Assembly (NCBI RefSeq): GCF_052115445.1
Contig: NZ_JBFRGR010000013.1
Coordinates: forward strand, 62,001-126,000
Origin: Paenibacillus_E sp052115445
Lineage (GTDB): Bacteria > Bacillota > Bacilli > Paenibacillales > NBRC-103111
Direction of reading: 5' to 3'
Length of the DNA stretch: 64,000 nucleotides
Positions 61,118 to 64,000 of this stretch are shown here, in pieces. Numbering within the stretch: the first letter of the stretch is position 1; every line of letters starts with the position of its first letter. Under the pieces are notes generated by a model, which worked only from the letters and a program-made list of their open reading frames with translations, was not told the DNA's origin and did not search any database. The translations under genes and the position numbers were made by a program.

Positions 61118-61948
61118 CTAGTACTTCGGCCCTGGTGTGTTCATTGGAACTTTGAATTCTTCCTCGTCTTGACCAACAGTTTCATCTACAATGCCAAGTT
61201 CTTCTTTGATCCAATCGTAACCTTCCGCTTCCAAACGCTCAGCGAGTTCAGGGCCACCGGATTTCACGATGCGACCTTGCATCATAACATGTACAAAATC
61301 AGGTTTAACGTAGTTCAACAAACGTTGGTAATGCGTAATGATTAAGAATCCACGCTCTTCACTGCGCATCGCATTAACACCTTCAGCAACAATACGCAAA
61401 GCATCGATATCTAGACCGGAGTCGATTTCATCAAGGATAACGAATTTAGGCTCAAGCAAAAGCATTTGAAGAATTTCATTACGCTTTTTCTCACCGCCGG
61501 AGAAGCCTTCGTTCAAGTAACGGTGCATGAACTCAGGGTTCATTTCCAGTTGCTTCATTTTCGCTTCCATTTGACGAATAAATTTGATCAAAGAAATTTC
61601 GTTACCTTCACCGCGGCGAACATTCATTGCACTGCGCAAGAAGTCAGCATTCGTTACACCAGTGATTTCGCTTGGGTATTGCATAGCCAAGAACAAGCCA
61701 GCGCGAGCTCTTTCGTCAACAGCCATCTCAAGTACATCTTCGCCATCTAATGTAACAGAGCCCTCTGTTACTTCATATTTCGGGTGACCCATTAACGCGG
61801 ATGCCAATGTACTTTTACCAGTACCGTTCGGCCCCATGATCGCGTGAATTTCGCCGCCTTTAATTTCTANGCTAAGACCTTTCAAAATTTCCTTTCCTTC
61901 GATGGTCGCTTTCAGACCCTCTATTGTAAATGTTGATGAATTTGCCAT
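61118..61948 (-). CDS. sufC: Fe-S assembly ATPase SufC
   Basis: ABC-type ATPase of the SufBCD complex, cytosolic. The 276-aa protein has Walker A GPNGTGKSTLASAL near residue 38, the signature FSGGEKKRNEILQM near 150, and Walker B KFVILDEIDSGLD near 170. The ATG at 61948 has GGAGG; the frame runs to 62014 without a site. A slightly long acidic C-terminal tail (ETVGQDEEEFKVP) is seen. N at 61870 gives an ambiguous hydrophobic codon (NTA). First gene of sufCDSUB. Confidence 0.97.
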   Translation of the reverse strand: MANSSTFTIEGLKATIEGKEILKGLSXEIKGGEIHAIMGPNGTGKSTLASALMGHPKYEVTEGSVTLDGEDVLEMAVDERARAGLFLAMQYPSEITGVTNADFLRSAMNVRRGEGNEISLIKFIRQMEAKMKQLEMNPEFMHRYLNEGFSGGEKKRNEILQMLLLEPKFVILDEIDSGLDIDALRIVAEGVNAMRSEERGFLIITHYQRLLNYVKPDFVHVMMQGRIVKSGGPELAERLEAEGYDWIKEELGIVDETVGQDEEEFKVPMNTPGPKY

Positions 61949-61998
61949 TTTCTTTAAGCCTCCATAATGTTTGAGTGTACTAGATAGATGACAATCAA

Positions 61999-62041
61999 AT
62001 GTAATGATTATCACTGATTCTCATTAGAATAATTCTATTAT
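61999..62041 (-). promoter_or_regulatory. suf operon promoter with Fur-box-like operator
   Basis: On the minus strand a perfect TATAAT (62041-62036) is followed by TGAGAATCAGTGATAATCAT (62022-62003). TGATAATCATTA matches 12 contiguous core bases of the Fur consensus, and the preceding TGAGAAT repeats the half-site. It covers the likely transcription start, so iron-dependent repression is inferred. The -35 box is poor. Confidence 0.55.
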
Positions 62042-62114
62042 AACTTACTGTAACAAATCAAGAAAGGGCAATTCCATGAAAAAGGCGAGCTTTTTGTGAA
62101 ATGCTATGTGAATT

Positions 62115-62684
62115 TTACGCCAAAGTACGTTTTATTTCAGCAACTTGCGCGGTAAATTCTTCCTCATTCAACACAGGGGTCATTTCGGAATCATCCGGTA
62201 CCAATGCCTGCAGTTGTATCCATGATTTGCAGCCAATATAGGCCTGTTCGATCTCAATTTGGATCGGTTGGTTCAACGTATAGACCCTTAAAATCATTAT
62301 ATGCAGCGGGTTTTTACGTTTCCACTTCAATCGCTCTTCTGTGAAATTTTCTGTCCAAATATGAAAAGGGAATAGCTGATTCAGCTTTTCTTGGTCGCTG
62401 ACTTCGATATCTTCCACCATTCGGGCAAATGTATTGATTGTTACGTGTGTATCCTGCGCGCTCCAGTTGACCAACGTTTCATCGATAATCCCGCGATACC
62501 GCTCTTTCAGCAGTTCTTTTCTCTGATGCTCATATGTTGGATAGAGAAAGAAATCATTCGATTCTACCTGGAAATCTCTTGTTTCTTCAACAATACCTCC
62601 TTTTCTCATAATAAAAATTTGCGAGCCTGCTTCTAACGCTTTTACCGCAGAGGCCCACTCCTTCAATGCTTTCCCATTCCCCAT
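62115..62684 (-). CDS. DUF1802 family protein
   Basis: A 189-aa soluble protein of unknown function. It starts with a helix (ALKEWASAVKALEAGSQIFI), then MRKGGIVEE and the family-typical FFLYPTYEHQRKELLKERY near residue 47. Later parts hold W/K-rich HIWTENFTEERLKWK and an acidic end. This pattern matches DUF1802, found in Firmicutes and cyanobacteria. It lies upstream of suf on the same strand but is separated by the suf promoter. Confidence 0.82.
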   Translation of the reverse strand: MGNGKALKEWASAVKALEAGSQIFIMRKGGIVEETRDFQVESNDFFLYPTYEHQRKELLKERYRGIIDETLVNWSAQDTHVTINTFARMVEDIEVSDQEKLNQLFPFHIWTENFTEERLKWKRKNPLHIMILRVYTLNQPIQIEIEQAYIGCKSWIQLQALVPDDSEMTPVLNEEEFTAQVAEIKRTLA

Positions 62685-62776
62685 CTCGCCAACCCCTCGT
62701 TCTCCTCATTAATCTATCTATTATAAATAAACTTTGTAAGCAAAACAAATGAAGATTGACATTTTTCAGGAAAAAT

Positions 62777-62811
62777 AAAAAGGAACAGCCCTAATAATCG
62801 GCCATTCCTTT
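62777..62811 (-). terminator. Terminator of the 55-aa membrane protein gene
   Basis: Imperfect stem AAAGGAA-N2-GCC / GGC-N2-TTCCTTT, followed by TTTTTATTTTTC on the minus strand. Confidence 0.65.
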
Positions 62812-62977
62812 ATTTCTTTACATCCTTTTCATACGTAACCTGCATTCGGTTAAACTGATCAAGATTATGTTTCATTGGATTCGGATCATGGGTGCTGTCG
62901 GGAACATCTGCCTGATACGCAAGGAGTAGGAAAATGGTGCACACAGCAATGGCGAATATGACATTCAGAATTTTCAT
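62810..62977 (-). CDS. 55-aa single-span membrane or secreted peptide
   Basis: Not recognised; found by reading the minus strand. The product starts MKILNVIFAIAVCTIFLLLA, an N-terminal membrane span or uncleaved signal, then a hydrophilic tail (DVPDSTHDPNPMKHNLD and a Lys-rich end). The ATG at 62977 lies 11 bp after AAAGGA, and a terminator follows the stop at once. Size, ribosome site and terminator support a real gene. It lies 90 bp downstream of dps. Confidence 0.65.
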   Translation of the reverse strand: MKILNVIFAIAVCTIFLLLAYQADVPDSTHDPNPMKHNLDQFNRMQVTYEKDVKK

Positions 62978-63067
62978 CCATTTCACATCCTTTGAAATCG
63001 TCTGTCTCTAGGATAATGGAGTTTCATATCGTGAATGTTTGTTCGAATTAAAGATTGTGTAAATTTC

Positions 63068-63526
63068 TCATCCCAGGAATGATTGCAGCATCCAGCGATG
63101 CTTTTCCAAAGAAGTTTGGATCGCCAAAAGCATATCTGATGTGGTATCGTCACTCGCTTCCTCACAAATCTGCATGCCCGCCTTCAACTCTTGCGTAAGG
63201 ATCGTGAAATCTTCTATAATCGCTTCAACCATTTTCGTAGCAGTTTCTGTTCCGGATGCTTCCTTTAGCGAAGAAATCTCTAAGTAGGCTTTCATCGTAG
63301 CGGCAGGTTGACCGCCAATCGCCAGTAATCGTTCAGCCAACTCATCCACATGCAGCGCAGCTTCATTGTAGAGTTCTTCAAATTTTACATGAAGCGTAAA
63401 AAATTGATTCCCTTTTACATACCAATGAAAATTATGAAGCTTAACGAACAGTAAATTCCAGTTAGAAATTTGCTTATTAAGAACAGTTTGAATGGATTGC
63501 GTTGAAACTAATGTTGCGCTCGTCAT
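63068..63526 (-). CDS. dps: Dps family ferritin-like DNA-binding/iron-storage protein
   Basis: Forms 12-mer cages that oxidise and store iron and protect DNA. The 152-aa protein has the ferroxidase motif KLHNFHWYVKGNQFFTLHVKFEELY (first His, then Asp/Glu in ALHVDELAERLLAIGG), with the family spacing. AAGGAGG precedes the ATG. No clear PerR box was seen upstream. Proximity to suf is consistent with an iron theme but they are separate units. Confidence 0.93.
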   Translation of the reverse strand: MTSATLVSTQSIQTVLNKQISNWNLLFVKLHNFHWYVKGNQFFTLHVKFEELYNEAALHVDELAERLLAIGGQPAATMKAYLEISSLKEASGTETATKMVEAIIEDFTILTQELKAGMQICEEASDDTTSDMLLAIQTSLEKHRWMLQSFLG

Positions 63527-63687
63527 TTAAATCCTCCTTCTTTTTGCCTAAAATCGTCCTTGTACACGCTAATTTACGTTAATCTCGCGGATTTTATGTA
63601 AAATAAACGACATTTCTGAAAAGTGTATTTCATGCGGAAACAATTTGTCTTATACTAGGTAAAGACAATTAATACTCAGTAAATTAG

Positions 63688-63703
63688 TTGGAATTAATTC
63701 CAA
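63688..63703. promoter_or_regulatory. Perfect 16-bp palindrome upstream of mtnK
   Basis: TTGGAATTAATTCCAA, 60 bp before mtnK. It looks like an operator or hairpin, but the binding protein is unknown. No SAM riboswitch or T-box was seen in 63527-63763; an N lies at 63714. Confidence 0.4.
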
Positions 63704-63763
63704 TCACTTTAGANGACGCTTACGAAGTCAGTTTTCTGACGAAAACATTTAGGAGGTTCATCC

Positions 63764-64000
63764 ATGTCCACTTATCATCCGTTATCGGAAGTGCAAGCCA
63801 TCGAATACGCACGCCTTATTCCGCAATTATTTCAACCAGGTTCTGATCTAGTCAGCCAAGAAATCGGGGATGGGAATTTAAACCTCGTATTTCGTATAAC
63901 AGAAGCTGCTACAGGAAAAAGTATTATTTTGAAACAAGCTCTACCTTACGCCAAAGTTGTAGGGGAATCCTGGCCGCTGACGCTCGATCGTGCGCGTATT
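63764..64000 (+). CDS. mtnK: 5-Methylthioribose kinase, N-terminal part
   Basis: Phosphorylates methylthioribose in the methionine salvage pathway. Only 79 residues are in the window. The N-terminal kinase lobe shows EIGDGNLNLVFRI near residue 35, the nucleotide Lys in SIILKQALPYAKV near 58, and GESWPLTLDRARI, all typical of MtnK. The ATG follows AGGAGG. The gene continues past the window edge. Confidence 0.93.
   Translation, partial: MSTYHPLSEVQAIEYARLIPQLFQPGSDLVSQEIGDGNLNLVFRITEAATGKSIILKQALPYAKVVGESWPLTLDRARI

Noticed and set aside
63527..63763. SAM riboswitch or T-box before mtnK
   Set aside because: Conserved core sequences and anti-terminator/terminator stems of these leaders are not visible.

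Overview
The window looks like a chromosomal segment of an endospore-forming Gram-positive bacterium of the Paenibacillus type (Bacillales). Three things point there: gene order that matches the Bacillus subtilis citZ-icd / pyk-acc / dnaE-ytrHI-ytpI-ytoI neighbourhood; many sporulation and spore-coat genes (YtvI, YtrH, YtrI, YheC/YheD, CotJABC, a GerP-type protein); and strong AGGAGG ribosome binding sites with frequent TTG and GTG starts. No rRNA, tRNA, phage, insertion sequence or CRISPR array was found. The sequence carries ten isolated N bases and one likely frameshift, so it reads as draft quality.

Layout. 1-13.8 kb is central metabolism: icd and citZ, a convergent ppx/ppk polyphosphate pair, ytvI, fxsA, a thioesterase, and the accD-accA-pyk operon. 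13.8-20.6 kb holds dnaE, the divergent sporulation operon ytrHI, ytpI and ytoI. 20.6-26 kb is accessory: a nitroreductase, a 1.1 kb gene-free spacer with a degenerate 39-bp tandem array, an acyltransferase and an ApbE/ferric-reductase-like operon. 26-32.3 kb is a run of five ATP-grasp genes of the YheC/YheD spore-coat family. 32.3-38.7 kb holds a metal-efflux operon (CDF transporter plus ArsR sensor with an upstream operator), a GerP-like gene, a HAD phosphatase, nagBA, and cotJABC.

38.8-51 kb carries membrane and signalling genes: a second YtvI-like protein, a CNNM/CBS protein, a YfkAB-type radical SAM protein, an MMPL transporter, two HD-GYP proteins, UppP and a YunD-type nucleotidase. It also holds a small molybdenum-cofactor group made of a MoaD-MoaE fusion, a MoeB/ThiF protein and a short sulfite-oxidase-fold-like protein. 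52-54.9 kb is a tightly overlapping five-gene operon: a small protein, a secreted Ser-rich protein ending in Ser8-Gly-Gly, a glutathionylspermidine-synthase-like ATP-grasp ligase, a membrane-anchored protein and a DUF350 membrane protein. This is the best candidate for a poorly described system. 55-64 kb has an NlpC/P60 lipoprotein, the sufCDSUB operon with a candidate Fur box, a DUF1802 gene, an unlisted 55-aa membrane protein, dps, and the start of mtnK.

All assignments come from reading the sequence and from recalled family knowledge. No database search was run.
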